Shown one piece after another: positions 34,316 through 42,997 of a stretch of DNA of 64,000 bases. Source of the stretch: Chelativorans sp. AA-79 (GTDB taxonomy: Bacteria; Pseudomonadota; Alphaproteobacteria; Rhizobiales; Rhizobiaceae); assembly GCF_029457495.1 (NCBI RefSeq), contig NZ_CP120361.1, positions 1,442,001 to 1,506,000 of the forward strand, given 5' to 3'. A model generated the notes under the pieces. That model was given only the letters and a program-made list of their open reading frames with translations, ran no database searches and was not told the origin of the DNA. Within the stretch, counting starts at the first letter, position 1, and the number at the start of each line of letters is the position of its first letter. The translations under genes and the position numbers were made by a program.

Positions 34316-35296
34316 TCAGCTCTCGACCCCGAGAAGATCGCAGATCGACCCGCCGTCGCGCAGGCGCTTGAGCGCATCTGCGATCAGGCCGGCGGCCGAG
34401 ACGATTTCCAGCCGTGCCGAAGGGTGTCCTGTCTTCGCCTGGGCTGCTGCCGGCAGGCTGTCGGTCACGACGATGTTGTCGAAGGCGTCGCTGTCGAACA
34501 GCGCCTCGACGCCCTCGCTGAACAGCCCGTGGGTCGCTATCGCGTGAACCGCCTTCGCCCCGCGCTCGCGACAGGCGGTGGCTGCACGCAGCATGGTGCC
34601 GCCGGTGCTGATCATGTCGTCGACGACGAAGACGACCGTGCCGTCCACCTCGCCGGCGAAGAGGTCGCCGGAGACGACGCCGCGGCTGCGTCGCTTTTCC
34701 AGGAAGCCGAAGCCCATCTTCAGGTCGGTATCCGTTTCCAGGTGCTCCTTGAGCAGTTGCGCGCGCTTCACGCCGCCGCCGTCGGGCGAAAGGATGGTGA
34801 CGGGCTGACCTTCGGCCAGGCGCTCGACCACCGGTACGAACAGCCGTCTCGTGTCGACATGTATGGTCTCGCAGCGGAACGCGTTCTGGAAGGCCGAGAT
34901 GTTGTGCACGTCGAGCGTGATGATGCGGTCCGTGCCGACCGCCTCGAAGAGCTGGGCGACATATCGTGTCGTCACCGGGTCGCGCGCCTTGGTCTGCCTG
35001 TCCTTGCGCGAATAGGCGAGATAGGGCGCGACCGCCGTCACCCGCTCGGCGCCGTGCTCGCGGCACGTGGCGAGGAAGAAGAGCAGTTTCATGAGCCGGT
35101 CATTGGCGGAAGCGCCGTCTCCGCCCGCGAGGCTGTGCAGCACATAGACATCCTCTCCGCGCACGCAGACGAGCGGGCGCGCCTTGTGTTCTCCGTCCTC
35201 GAAGTCCCGTTCCTCGTGCGGATCGAGGGTGGCGCCGAGGGTTTTCGCGACGGCGCCGCCTAGATGTTCCGAACCGTTCAACGCAAAAAGGCGCAT
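34316..35296 (-). CDS. prs: Ribose-phosphate pyrophosphokinase
   Basis: Makes PRPP from ribose 5-phosphate and ATP. The 326-residue protein has the N-terminal ATP region (LKLLFFLATCREHGAERVTAVAPYLAYSRKDRQ), the flexible and metal region TILSPDGGGVKRAQLL, and the PRPP loop FVVDDMISTGGTMLRAA. It differs from housekeeping Prs (for instance GSEHLGGAVAKTLGATLDPHEERDFEDGEHKARP), so it is likely a specialised second copy. It starts 46 bases after the ppsA stop on the same strand and probably shares the ppsA promoter and its FNR box. Confidence 0.9.
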   Translation of the reverse strand: MRLFALNGSEHLGGAVAKTLGATLDPHEERDFEDGEHKARPLVCVRGEDVYVLHSLAGGDGASANDRLMKLLFFLATCREHGAERVTAVAPYLAYSRKDRQTKARDPVTTRYVAQLFEAVGTDRIITLDVHNISAFQNAFRCETIHVDTRRLFVPVVERLAEGQPVTILSPDGGGVKRAQLLKEHLETDTDLKMGFGFLEKRRSRGVVSGDLFAGEVDGTVVFVVDDMISTGGTMLRAATACRERGAKAVHAIATHGLFSEGVEALFDSDAFDNIVVTDSLPAAAQAKTGHPSARLEIVSAAGLIADALKRLRDGGSICDLLGVES

Positions 35297-35342
35297 GTCA
35301 TGTGCTCCACCCCGGTTGGATTTAGGCCGCCGGCGGGGCGGA

Positions 35343-37799
35343 TCAAACGGCCTTCCTTCCTTTCCCGGTTTTGTCCCTCGCCGCTTCCGCCGCTGCCACC
35401 TGCTTCTTCACGGCGATGAAGCTGTCCGGGCTCACGGAGATGGAATCGATGCCACATTCGACGAGGAAGGCCGCGAATTCGGGATGGTCGCTCGGCGCCT
35501 GGCCGCACAGGCCGATCTTGGCGCCGGCCTTGCGCGCCTCGCCGATGACATTGGCGATCATCCATTTCACCGCCTTGTCCTGCTCGTCGAACAGATCGGC
35601 GAGCTCGCCCGAATCCCGGTCCACGCCGAGAGTGAGCTGGGTCAGATCGTTGGAGCCGATGGAGAAGCCGTCGAAGCGTTCGGCGAACTCGGCGGCGAGG
35701 ACCACATTGGACGGGATCTCGCACATGACGAAAACCTCCAGGGCCTGCTCGCCGCGCTTCAGGCCGTTCTCCGCCATCACCTCGAGCACCCGGTCGGCTT
35801 CCTTCGTCGAGCGGCAGAACGGGATCATGACCACGACGTTCCTGAAGCCGATCTCCTCGCGCAGGCGCTTGATCGAGCGGCATTCCAGCGCAAAGCCCTC
35901 CCGATAGTGCGGCGAGTAGTAGCGCGAGGCGCCGCGGAAGCCGATCATGGGGTTCTCTTCCTCCGGCTCGAACTCCGCGCCGCCGATCAGCCCTGCATAC
36001 TCGTTGGTCTTGAAATCGCTCATGCGCACGATGACGGGCTTCGGATAGAAGGCGGCGGCGATGCGGGCGAGCCCGCGCGCGAGCCGGTCGACGAAATATT
36101 CCGTCTTGTCCCCGTAGCCCGCCGTCAGTTCGGCGATCTGGTGTTTGGCCGCTTCGTCCTTCAGCTGGTCGTGGCGCTCCAGCGCCATCGGGTGGACGCG
36201 GATGTGGTTGGAGACCACGAACTCCATGCGGGCAAGCCCCACGCCGTCGGCGGGGATGCGCCACCAGCGCAAGGCGGCGGCCGGGTTGGCAAGGTTCAGC
36301 ATGATCTCGGTGCGGGTCTCCGGCAGGTCGGCCACGTCCACCGTCTCGGTCTCGAAGCGCGCCGTGCCTTCGTAGACGAAGCCCTGGTCGCCTTCGGCGC
36401 AGGAGACCGTCACTTCCTGCTCCGCGTGGAGCACCTGGGTCGCGTTGCCGGTGCCGACGATGGCCGGCAGGCCGAGCTCGCGGCTGACGATCGCCGCATG
36501 CGATGTGCGCCCGCCATGGTCGGTGACGATGGCGGCGGCCCTCTTCATGATGGGCACCCAGTCGGGGTCGGTCGTGCCGGTGACGAGGATCGAGCCATCC
36601 ACGAATTCGTCGATGTCGCGCGGATCCTCGATCAGGCAGATGCGGCCGGCCACCACGGCGTCCCCGATGGCCAGCCCGATCGCAAGCGTCTTTCCCTTCT
36701 CGGTTATGCGATAGGACTTGAAGGCAGTTTCCACGCGCTGCGACTGCACCGTCTCCGGCCGTGCCTGGACGATGAAGATCTCGCCCGTCTCACCGTCTTT
36801 CGCCCATTCCATGTCCATGGGGCAGCCGTAATGGTCCTCGATGGTGGCGGCCCAGCGCGCAAGCGTGAGGATTTCGATGTCCTCCAGCACGAACGCCGTC
36901 CGCTCGGCCTTTGAGGTTGGCACGTTGCGCGTCGGCTTCTCGCCCGAGGCATAGATCATCTTCTGCGCCTTCTCGCCCAGCCTCTTGCCGATGATGGGCG
37001 TTACCGAACGATCGGTGAGGAGCGGTTTGAACACCTGGTACTCGTCCGGGTCCACGGCCCCTTGGACCACGTTCTCGCCCAGCCCCCAGGCGGCGTCGAT
37101 CACCACCACGTCCTTGAAGCCGGTTTCCGTGTCGATGGAGAACATGACGCCGGAGCCGCCGAGGTCGGAACGCACCATCTGCTGCACGCCGACCGACAGC
37201 GCCACGCTCATGTGGTCAAATCCCTTCGCCTGGCGGTAGCTGATCGCGCGGTCGGTGAAGAGGGAGGCGTAGCAGCGGCGGCAGGCCGAAAGCAGCGCCT
37301 CTTCGCCGCGGATGTTGAGGAAGGTCTCCTGCTGGCCGGCGAAGCTGGCGTCCGGGAGATCCTCCGCCGTGGCGCTGGAACGTACGGCCACGTCGACATC
37401 GGCCTTTCCCGTTCGTTCGCAGAGTTCGCGATAGGCCTGCCGGATCGCTGCCGCCGTCCGTTCCGGCCACTCGCCCTTGAGCAGCATAGAGCGGATCGCC
37501 TGGCCCGTCTCCGTGAGCGAGGCCTTGCCCGCAGACATTTCGGCGAGCAGGGCGGATATACGCTCCCTCAACTTGTTCGCGTCGACATAATCCCAATAGG
37601 CTTCTGCGGTGGTGGCAAAGCCCGGCGGCACGCGGATGCCCTTCGGCGCCAGCGTCTGCACCATTTCGCCGAGCGAAGCGTTCTTGCCGCCCACATGGCC
37701 GACCTCGCGCCGCCCCACCCCCTCGAACCAGATGACCGGGCGTGGCTTGCCCGTCTCCTTCGCGTTTTCCATCGCCGGCTGCCGGATTCTGCTTTCCAT
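35343..37799 (-). CDS. ppsA: Phosphoenolpyruvate synthase (pyruvate, water dikinase)
   Basis: Interconverts pyruvate plus ATP and PEP plus AMP plus phosphate. From ATG 37799 (GGGAG upstream) the protein has 818 residues: an ATP-grasp domain (VGGKNASLGEMVQTLAPKGIRVPPGFATT), the phosphohistidine domain with His434 in DHGGRTSHAAIVSRELGLPAIVG, and a PEP-binding barrel with Cys765 in LCGQAPSDHPEFAAFLVECGIDSISVSPDS. A 1466-codon open frame covering this region is the real gene plus antisense sequence. FNR-type box 37852-37865 is centred 60 bases upstream. Low-oxygen induction with prs fits ATP/PEP economy. Confidence 0.95.
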   Translation of the reverse strand: MESRIRQPAMENAKETGKPRPVIWFEGVGRREVGHVGGKNASLGEMVQTLAPKGIRVPPGFATTAEAYWDYVDANKLRERISALLAEMSAGKASLTETGQAIRSMLLKGEWPERTAAAIRQAYRELCERTGKADVDVAVRSSATAEDLPDASFAGQQETFLNIRGEEALLSACRRCYASLFTDRAISYRQAKGFDHMSVALSVGVQQMVRSDLGGSGVMFSIDTETGFKDVVVIDAAWGLGENVVQGAVDPDEYQVFKPLLTDRSVTPIIGKRLGEKAQKMIYASGEKPTRNVPTSKAERTAFVLEDIEILTLARWAATIEDHYGCPMDMEWAKDGETGEIFIVQARPETVQSQRVETAFKSYRITEKGKTLAIGLAIGDAVVAGRICLIEDPRDIDEFVDGSILVTGTTDPDWVPIMKRAAAIVTDHGGRTSHAAIVSRELGLPAIVGTGNATQVLHAEQEVTVSCAEGDQGFVYEGTARFETETVDVADLPETRTEIMLNLANPAAALRWWRIPADGVGLARMEFVVSNHIRVHPMALERHDQLKDEAAKHQIAELTAGYGDKTEYFVDRLARGLARIAAAFYPKPVIVRMSDFKTNEYAGLIGGAEFEPEEENPMIGFRGASRYYSPHYREGFALECRSIKRLREEIGFRNVVVMIPFCRSTKEADRVLEVMAENGLKRGEQALEVFVMCEIPSNVVLAAEFAERFDGFSIGSNDLTQLTLGVDRDSGELADLFDEQDKAVKWMIANVIGEARKAGAKIGLCGQAPSDHPEFAAFLVECGIDSISVSPDSFIAVKKQVAAAEAARDKTGKGRKAV

Positions 37800-37851
37800 G
37801 GCGTGCTCCCGTGGTTTGCCGGCCAGTTTGGCTATGCGCGCGCCCACCGCC

Positions 37852-37865
37852 TTGATCCCGGTCAA
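37852..37865 (-). promoter_or_regulatory. FNR/FixK-type box TTGATCCCGGTCAA (ppsA-prs)
   Basis: Identical to the 29733 box. It is centred 60 bases before the ppsA ATG, predicting an 18-base leader. Confidence 0.72.
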
Positions 37866-37892
37866 TGGCCGCGCGGTCGCGGCTTCTTCCGT

Positions 37893-37906
37893 CTGATGCA
37901 GATCAA
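37893..37906 (+). promoter_or_regulatory. Probable FNR/FixK-type box CTGATGCAGATCAA (sugar importer)
   Basis: One mismatch in the left half-site. Centred 84 bases before the sugar-binding-protein start and 41 bases from the ppsA box, so the two divergent operons each have a site. Confidence 0.55.
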
Positions 37907-37982
37907 AGCGCGCCCCTTGCCGCCGCGGGAAACTGCCCTTCCGGACCGAGGGACCCTCGGCGGGAACAGAGAGGAAGTCACG

Positions 37983-39236
37983 ATGACGAGATTCAGGAAA
38001 GGCACGGCGCTGGCCTTCGGGCTCGGGCTGTTGATGGCGTCCGCGGCCGCGCATGCGGGCGGAACGGTGGAAGTGTTGCACTGGTGGACATCCGGCGGCG
38101 AGGCCAAGGCCGTGGGCGAGCTGAAGAAGTCGTTCGAGGACCAGGGCGGCACGTGGATCGATTCCCCGATCGCCGGTGGCGGCGGCGACGCCGCCATGAC
38201 GGCGCTGCGCGCCCGCGTGGTCGCCGGCAACCCGCCGACGGCGGTGCAGCTCAAGGGCCCGGGCATCCAGGAATGGGCCAACGAGGGCGCTGTGGCCGAC
38301 ATCGACGAGGTGGCCAAGGCCGAGAGCTGGGACGCCGTGCTGCCGCCGGTGCTGGCGGAAATCATGAAACATGACGGCAAATATGTCGCCGCCCCCGTCA
38401 ACATCCACCGCGTGGACTGGCTGTGGGCCAATCCGGAGGTGCTCGCCAAGGTCGGCGCTGAGGTGCCCACCACGTGGGACGAGTTCAACGCCACGGCCGA
38501 GAAGCTGAAGGCTGCCGGCATCACCCCGCTCGCCCATGGCGGCCAGCCCTGGCAGGACGCCACGGTGTTCGAGGTGGTGGCGCTCGGCCTCGGCGGTGCG
38601 GACTTCTACCGCAAGGCGCTGGTGGAGCTCGACATGGATGCGCTGAAGAGCGACACCATGGTCAAGGTCTTCGACCAGATGCGTACGCTCAGCGGCTACG
38701 TGGATCCGGGCTTTTCCGGCCGCGACTGGAACCTTGCCACCTCGATGGTGATGAACGGCGAGGCCGCCTTCCAGATCATGGGGGACTGGGCCAAGGGCGA
38801 GTTCCTGGCCGCCGGCAAGGTGCCCGGCGAGGATTTCCTCTGCGCGCCCGCGCCCGGCAACGCCTTCATCCTCAACTCCGATTCCTTCGCCATGTTCAAG
38901 GTGTCCGGTGACGATCGGATCGAAGGCCAGGAGGTTCTGGCGGGCCTGATCATGTCGCCGGGCTTCCAAGAGACGTTCAATCTCGCCAAGGGGTCGATTC
39001 CCGCCCGCATCGACGTTTCCCTCGACAAGTTCGACGACTGTGCGAAGAAGTCCCACGAGGATCTGACCGCGGCGGTTAAGGCCGACTCGCTGGTGCCGAG
39101 CATGGCGCATGAGATGGCGGTCCCCCGCTCGATCCGCGGTGAATTCCTCGACGTGGTCACGGAGCATTTCAACAGCGACATGAGCTCCCAAGAAGCCGTC
39201 GACCGTCTCGTCGCGGCGATCCAGCGCGCCATGTGA
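37983..39236 (+). CDS. Sugar ABC transporter substrate-binding protein (family 1)
   Basis: A 417-residue receptor starting MTRFRKGTALAFGLGLLMASAAAHA, a Sec signal peptide, at ATG 37983. The mature start GGTVEVLHWWTSGGEAKAVGELKKSFEDQGGTWID is that of glucose/mannose-type receptors of the CUT1 class (GtsA/GlcB-like). It leads an operon of two permeases, an ATPase, a FixK-like regulator and glucokinase, which argues for a glucose-type substrate. Confidence 0.92.
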   Translation: MTRFRKGTALAFGLGLLMASAAAHAGGTVEVLHWWTSGGEAKAVGELKKSFEDQGGTWIDSPIAGGGGDAAMTALRARVVAGNPPTAVQLKGPGIQEWANEGAVADIDEVAKAESWDAVLPPVLAEIMKHDGKYVAAPVNIHRVDWLWANPEVLAKVGAEVPTTWDEFNATAEKLKAAGITPLAHGGQPWQDATVFEVVALGLGGADFYRKALVELDMDALKSDTMVKVFDQMRTLSGYVDPGFSGRDWNLATSMVMNGEAAFQIMGDWAKGEFLAAGKVPGEDFLCAPAPGNAFILNSDSFAMFKVSGDDRIEGQEVLAGLIMSPGFQETFNLAKGSIPARIDVSLDKFDDCAKKSHEDLTAAVKADSLVPSMAHEMAVPRSIRGEFLDVVTEHFNSDMSSQEAVDRLVAAIQRAM

Positions 39237-39250
39237 CCGCGCATTCGATG

Positions 39251-39276
39251 CCGGGCCGCGCACGGCGGCGGCCCGG
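39251..39276 (+). terminator. Intercistronic stem-loop after sugar-binding protein gene
   Basis: CCGGGCCGC pairs with GCGGCCCGG around an eight-base loop, followed by TCCTTTT. As in other importers, such a hairpin after the receptor gene likely raises receptor over permease levels by partial termination or mRNA protection. Confidence 0.65.
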
Positions 39277-39305
39277 TCCTTTTCCAGTGAGGCGGGGACA
39301 AAAAC

Positions 39306-40208
39306 GTGGCTGAAATAGCGACCGGTCTTTTCACGCGCATGAAGCGCGCCGATCTGTGGCTCCCGAAGGTGGTGGTGGCGCCGTCCTTCGCGCTGAGCCT
39401 GTTCTTCGTCTACGGCTTCATCGCCTGGACGGTGTACATTTCCTTCACCGGCTCCGGCGTCATGCCGCGCTACGAGTTTGCCGGCCTCATTCAGTATATC
39501 CGCCTCTGGGAGACGCCGCGCTGGTATGTGGCGCTTCAGAACCTCGCCGTCTTCGGCATTCTCTTCATGGCAATCTGCATGGCGCTCGGCATCCTGCTCG
39601 CCATCATGCTCGATCAGCGCATCCGTGCGGAGGGTGTGCTGCGCACCATCTATCTTTATCCGATGGCGCTTTCCTTCATCGTCACGGGCACGGCCTGGAA
39701 GTGGATCCTCAATCCCACGCTCGGCATCGAGAAGCTGATGCACGACATCGGCTGGGAGAGTTTCCAGTTCGATTGGCTGGTGGACCGCGAGATGGCGATC
39801 TACACGATCGTGATCGCCGGCGTCTGGCAGTCTTCCGGCTATGTGATGGCGCTGTTCCTGGCGGGGCTGAGGTCAATCGACGACGAGATCATCAAGGCCG
39901 CGGCCATCGACGGGGCGGGCCCGTGGCGCACCTATGTCGGCATCGTCTTGCCGATGCTGAGGCCCGTGTTCCTTTCGGCTTTCATCACGCTCATGCATCT
40001 CGCCATCAAAAGCTACGATCTTGTCGTGGCATTGACGGCGGGCGGGCCGGGCATCGCCACCGACGTGCCCGCCACCTTCATGTATTCCTATGCCTTCCAG
40101 CGCAGCGAACTCGGCCTTGCGGCGGCGAGCGCCGTGATGATGCTCGTCACCATCATGGCGGTGGTCGTGCCCTACCTCTACTCCGAACTCAGGGCGGGCC
40201 GGAAATGA
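39306..40208 (+). CDS. Sugar ABC transporter permease (MalF/GtsB-like)
   Basis: A 300-residue CUT1 inner-membrane subunit starting at GTG 39306. Predicted helices begin at VVVAPSFALSLFFVYGFIAWTVYISF. The cytoplasmic EAA loop reads DDEIIKAAAIDGAGPWRTYVGIVLPMLRPVF. Its stop overlaps the next permease by ATGA. Confidence 0.92.
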   Translation: MAEIATGLFTRMKRADLWLPKVVVAPSFALSLFFVYGFIAWTVYISFTGSGVMPRYEFAGLIQYIRLWETPRWYVALQNLAVFGILFMAICMALGILLAIMLDQRIRAEGVLRTIYLYPMALSFIVTGTAWKWILNPTLGIEKLMHDIGWESFQFDWLVDREMAIYTIVIAGVWQSSGYVMALFLAGLRSIDDEIIKAAAIDGAGPWRTYVGIVLPMLRPVFLSAFITLMHLAIKSYDLVVALTAGGPGIATDVPATFMYSYAFQRSELGLAAASAVMMLVTIMAVVVPYLYSELRAGRK

Positions 40209-41098
40209 CCGCACGCGAGATTCACGGCATCGTCCGCCCGAAGAGTGCCGCAGCAACAATCCTCCGCATTCTCCTTTTCGCGGTGCTCGGCTTGTTCGTT
40301 CTCTACTATCTCATGCCGCTGATCGTCATGGTGATGACGGCGCTGAAGCCGCTCGAAGAAATCCGCACCGGGACCCTCTTGAGCCTGCCGAAGGACGTGA
40401 CGTTGGAGCCGGCGCTGAGAGCTTGGGATTCGGCCTGTGTCGGCGTGCGCTGCGAGGGGCTGAAGCCCTATGTGTGGAACTCTATCGCCATGGTGGTTCC
40501 AGCCGTGGTGCTGTCCACGCTGCTCGGCGCCATCAACGGCTACGCGCTGACGAAATGGCGCTTCCGCGGGGCGGACATCATTTTCGGGCTGATGCTTTTC
40601 GGCGCCTTCATCCCCTTCCAGGTGGTGCTCCTGCCCATGGCGCGCACGCTTGGCATCCTCGGCCTCGCGGGCACGGTACCCGGGCTCGTTCTGGTCCACA
40701 CCGTCTACGGCCTCGCCTTCACCACGCTCTTCTTTCGCAATTTCTTCGTCGGCGTGTCGGACGGTATCGTGCAGGCCGCCAAGGTGGACGGCGCCGGCTT
40801 CTTCGGCATCTTCTTCCGCATCGTGCTGCCCATGGCGCCGCCGGCGATCGTGGTCACGGTCATCTGGCAGTTCACGCAAATCTGGAACGACTTCCTGTTC
40901 GGCATCGCCTTCACGGTCGGCGACTCCAATCCCGTCACCGTGGCGCTGAGCAATCTCGTCGCCTCCTCGACGGGGGTGAAGGAATACAATGTCGACATGG
41001 CGGCGGCCATCATCGCCGCGATCCCGACCCTCATCGTCTACGTGTTTGCCGGCAAATACTTCATCCGCGGCCTTGCCGCCGGTGCCGTGAAAGGTTGA
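40205..41098 (+). CDS. Sugar ABC transporter permease (MalG/GtsC-like)
   Basis: A 297-residue partner permease. An N-terminal helix (ILRILLFAVLGLFVLYYLMPLIVMVMTALKPLEEI) is followed by the EAA loop DGIVQAAKVDGAGFFGIFFRIVLPMAPPAIV. A loop around DSACVGVRCEGLKPYVWNSI has two cysteines, as in glucose-type MalG relatives. Four bases separate its stop from the ATPase start. Confidence 0.92.
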   Translation: MTAREIHGIVRPKSAAATILRILLFAVLGLFVLYYLMPLIVMVMTALKPLEEIRTGTLLSLPKDVTLEPALRAWDSACVGVRCEGLKPYVWNSIAMVVPAVVLSTLLGAINGYALTKWRFRGADIIFGLMLFGAFIPFQVVLLPMARTLGILGLAGTVPGLVLVHTVYGLAFTTLFFRNFFVGVSDGIVQAAKVDGAGFFGIFFRIVLPMAPPAIVVTVIWQFTQIWNDFLFGIAFTVGDSNPVTVALSNLVASSTGVKEYNVDMAAAIIAAIPTLIVYVFAGKYFIRGLAAGAVKG

Positions 41099-41102
41099 TT
41101 GA

Positions 41103-42254
41103 ATGTCCGATATACGACTGAGAGGCGTCTGCAAGCGTTTCGGCACCAACGAGGTGATCAGGGGCATAGACCTCGACATAGAGGAGGGGGAGTTCGTGGT
41201 GCTGGTGGGCCCATCGGGTTGCGGCAAATCCACCCTACTCAATCTTGTCTCCGGCCTCGAGACGCTGTCAGACGGCGACATCTTCATCGGCGAGCGCAAG
41301 GTCAACGACGTGGCGCCGAAGGATCGCGACATCGCGATGGTCTTCCAGTCCTACGCGCTCTACCCCACCAAGTCGGTGGAGGACAACATCACCTTCGGCA
41401 TGGTGACGCGCGGCGTGCCGAAGGAGGAACGACAGAAGGCACTGGCTGAAGTCTCGGAGTTGCTGCACATCGAGATGCTGCTTACCCGCAAGCCCGGCCA
41501 GCTCTCCGGCGGGCAGCGGCAGCGCGTCGCCATGGGCCGCGCGCTGGTGCGCAACCCGGATGTCTTCCTGTTCGACGAGCCGCTTTCCAATCTCGATGCC
41601 AAGCTGCGCGTGGAAATGCGCACGGAGATCAAGAAGCTGCACCGGCGGCTCGGCAAGACCGTGATCTACGTGACCCACGACCAGATCGAGGCCATGTCGC
41701 TCGCCTCGCGCATCGCGGTGATGGATAATGGCACGATCCGCCAGTTCGCCCCACCGGAGGAGATCTACGAGGAACCGGTGGACCTGTTCGTGGCGAGTTT
41801 CATCGGCTCGCCTTCCATGAACCTCTTCAAGGGGATGGTGATCGAAAAGGACGGTCTGCAGCTCGAGGTGACGGACGAGGAGGGGGTTATCCATTTCCCC
41901 GTTCCCAAGGCGCTTCTCGGTTCCGCCAAGGCATATGTCGGGCGCGAGCTCTATCTGGGCCTGCGACCGGAAACGATCAGCCGCGAGGGTACCCAGCGGC
42001 CCGGCAAGGCAACGCATGCCTTCGAGCGGATCATCGACGTGGTGGAGCCGACCGGCCCGGACACGCTTCTAGTCTTCACGCTCGGCGGCATCGAGGCGAT
42101 CGCCCGCGTCCATCCCGAGGACAAGGCGCCGGTCGACGCGAAGTACCGTTTCGAGGTCGACATGGACCGGGCGAAGCTGTTCGATCCGGAAACGGGCAAG
42201 AGGCTCCGGCCTTCGGGCCCTCAAAAAAGCCCGAGCCTACGTAGTTTCCCTTAG
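41103..42254 (+). CDS. Sugar ABC transporter ATP-binding protein (UgpC/MalK family)
   Basis: A 383-residue MalK-type ATPase. Walker A is [11 protein letters not shown], signature [16 protein letters not shown], Walker [17 protein letters not shown], switch His in [12 protein letters not shown]. The C-terminal OB-fold regulatory region is present ([15 protein letters not shown]). It completes the importer started by the receptor at 37983. The C-terminal end [15 protein letters not shown] is slightly longer than usual. Confidence 0.93.
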   Translation: MSDIRLRGVCKRFGTNEVIRGIDLDIEEGEFVVLVGPSGCGKSTLLNLVSGLETLSDGDIFIGERKVNDVAPKDRDIAMVFQSYALYPTKSVEDNITFGMVTRGVPKEERQKALAEVSELLHIEMLLTRKPGQLSGGQRQRVAMGRALVRNPDVFLFDEPLSNLDAKLRVEMRTEIKKLHRRLGKTVIYVTHDQIEAMSLASRIAVMDNGTIRQFAPPEEIYEEPVDLFVASFIGSPSMNLFKGMVIEKDGLQLEVTDEEGVIHFPVPKALLGSAKAYVGRELYLGLRPETISREGTQRPGKATHAFERIIDVVEPTGPDTLLVFTLGGIEAIARVHPEDKAPVDAKYRFEVDMDRAKLFDPETGKRLRPSGPQKSPSLRSFP

Positions 42255-42323
42255 GACATAACCGAATTTCGCCGGTGGGAGATTCAAGGCACTCATGATC
42301 CGACAAGTTTCGGAGGTATCGAG

Positions 42324-42962
42324 ATGCTTTCCCGCACCCCACAGAACCAGGCTGCACAGTCCTTCCGTCCCGTGGTACCCGCGTTGCCGGCATCGCAGCC
42401 GCACCAGGTCGTCTTCTACACAGCCAACAAGGAAATCTACGGTCAGGGTGAGCGGGCGACCGCGCTCTACCAGGTGGAGTTCGGCGCCGTGCGCATCTAC
42501 CGCCTGCTGGCGGACGGGCGCCGGCAGATCAGCGCCTTCCACGTAGCCGGCGAGGTGTTCGGCTTCGAGGCGGACGGCCATCACCACTTCTTCGCCGAGG
42601 CGATCTGCAACGCGGCGGTGCGCATCTATCGCCAGCCCCTCGACGCGGACCTCGCGCGTGAAATCCTCCCCATCGCGCTCAAGGCGCTGGTGCGGGCGCA
42701 GGAGCATCTGCTCGTCATCGGCCGGCAGAGCGCCGCCGAGCGGGTCGCCGCTTTCCTGCTCGACCTCTTCGAGCGGCAGGGCGGCCTGCCGCAGGTGGAA
42801 CTTGCAATGTCTCGCAGCGACATCGGCGACTATCTCGGCCTGACGATCGAGACGGTCTCCCGTGTCCTCTCGAAGTTCCGCGCCAAGGGCTATGTCCGCC
42901 TCCAGGGCACGCGCACGGTGGAGCTTGCACGGATCGAGGCGTTGCGCGCGCTGAGCGCGTGA
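42324..42962 (+). CDS. FixK/FNR-type transcriptional regulator
   Basis: A 212-residue Crp/Fnr protein. The effector domain (about residues 28-125) includes YGQGERATALYQVEFGAVRIYRLLADGRRQISAFHVAGEVFGFE. The HTH (residues 163-189) reads MSRSDIGDYLGLTIETVSRVLSKFRAKG, with E176, S179 and R180 forming the E-x-x-S-R that reads TTGA half-sites in FNR and FixK. Only one cysteine (C95) is present and the N-terminal iron-sulfur cysteines are absent, so it is FixK-like rather than an oxygen sensor. Encoded between the sugar importer and glk, it is the prime candidate to act on the island's TTGAY-N4-RTCAA boxes. Confidence 0.88.
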   Translation: MLSRTPQNQAAQSFRPVVPALPASQPHQVVFYTANKEIYGQGERATALYQVEFGAVRIYRLLADGRRQISAFHVAGEVFGFEADGHHHFFAEAICNAAVRIYRQPLDADLAREILPIALKALVRAQEHLLVIGRQSAAERVAAFLLDLFERQGGLPQVELAMSRSDIGDYLGLTIETVSRVLSKFRAKGYVRLQGTRTVELARIEALRALSA

Positions 42963-42997
42963 CCTCGCAAGAACCTGAAGAAGGGAGTACCGGAACG

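Noticed and set aside
35343..39743. A 1466-codon open frame on the minus strand
   Set aside because: Only the last 818 codons (from 37799) are PEP synthase. The upstream part is antisense to the sugar-binding-protein and permease genes and has no family resemblance.
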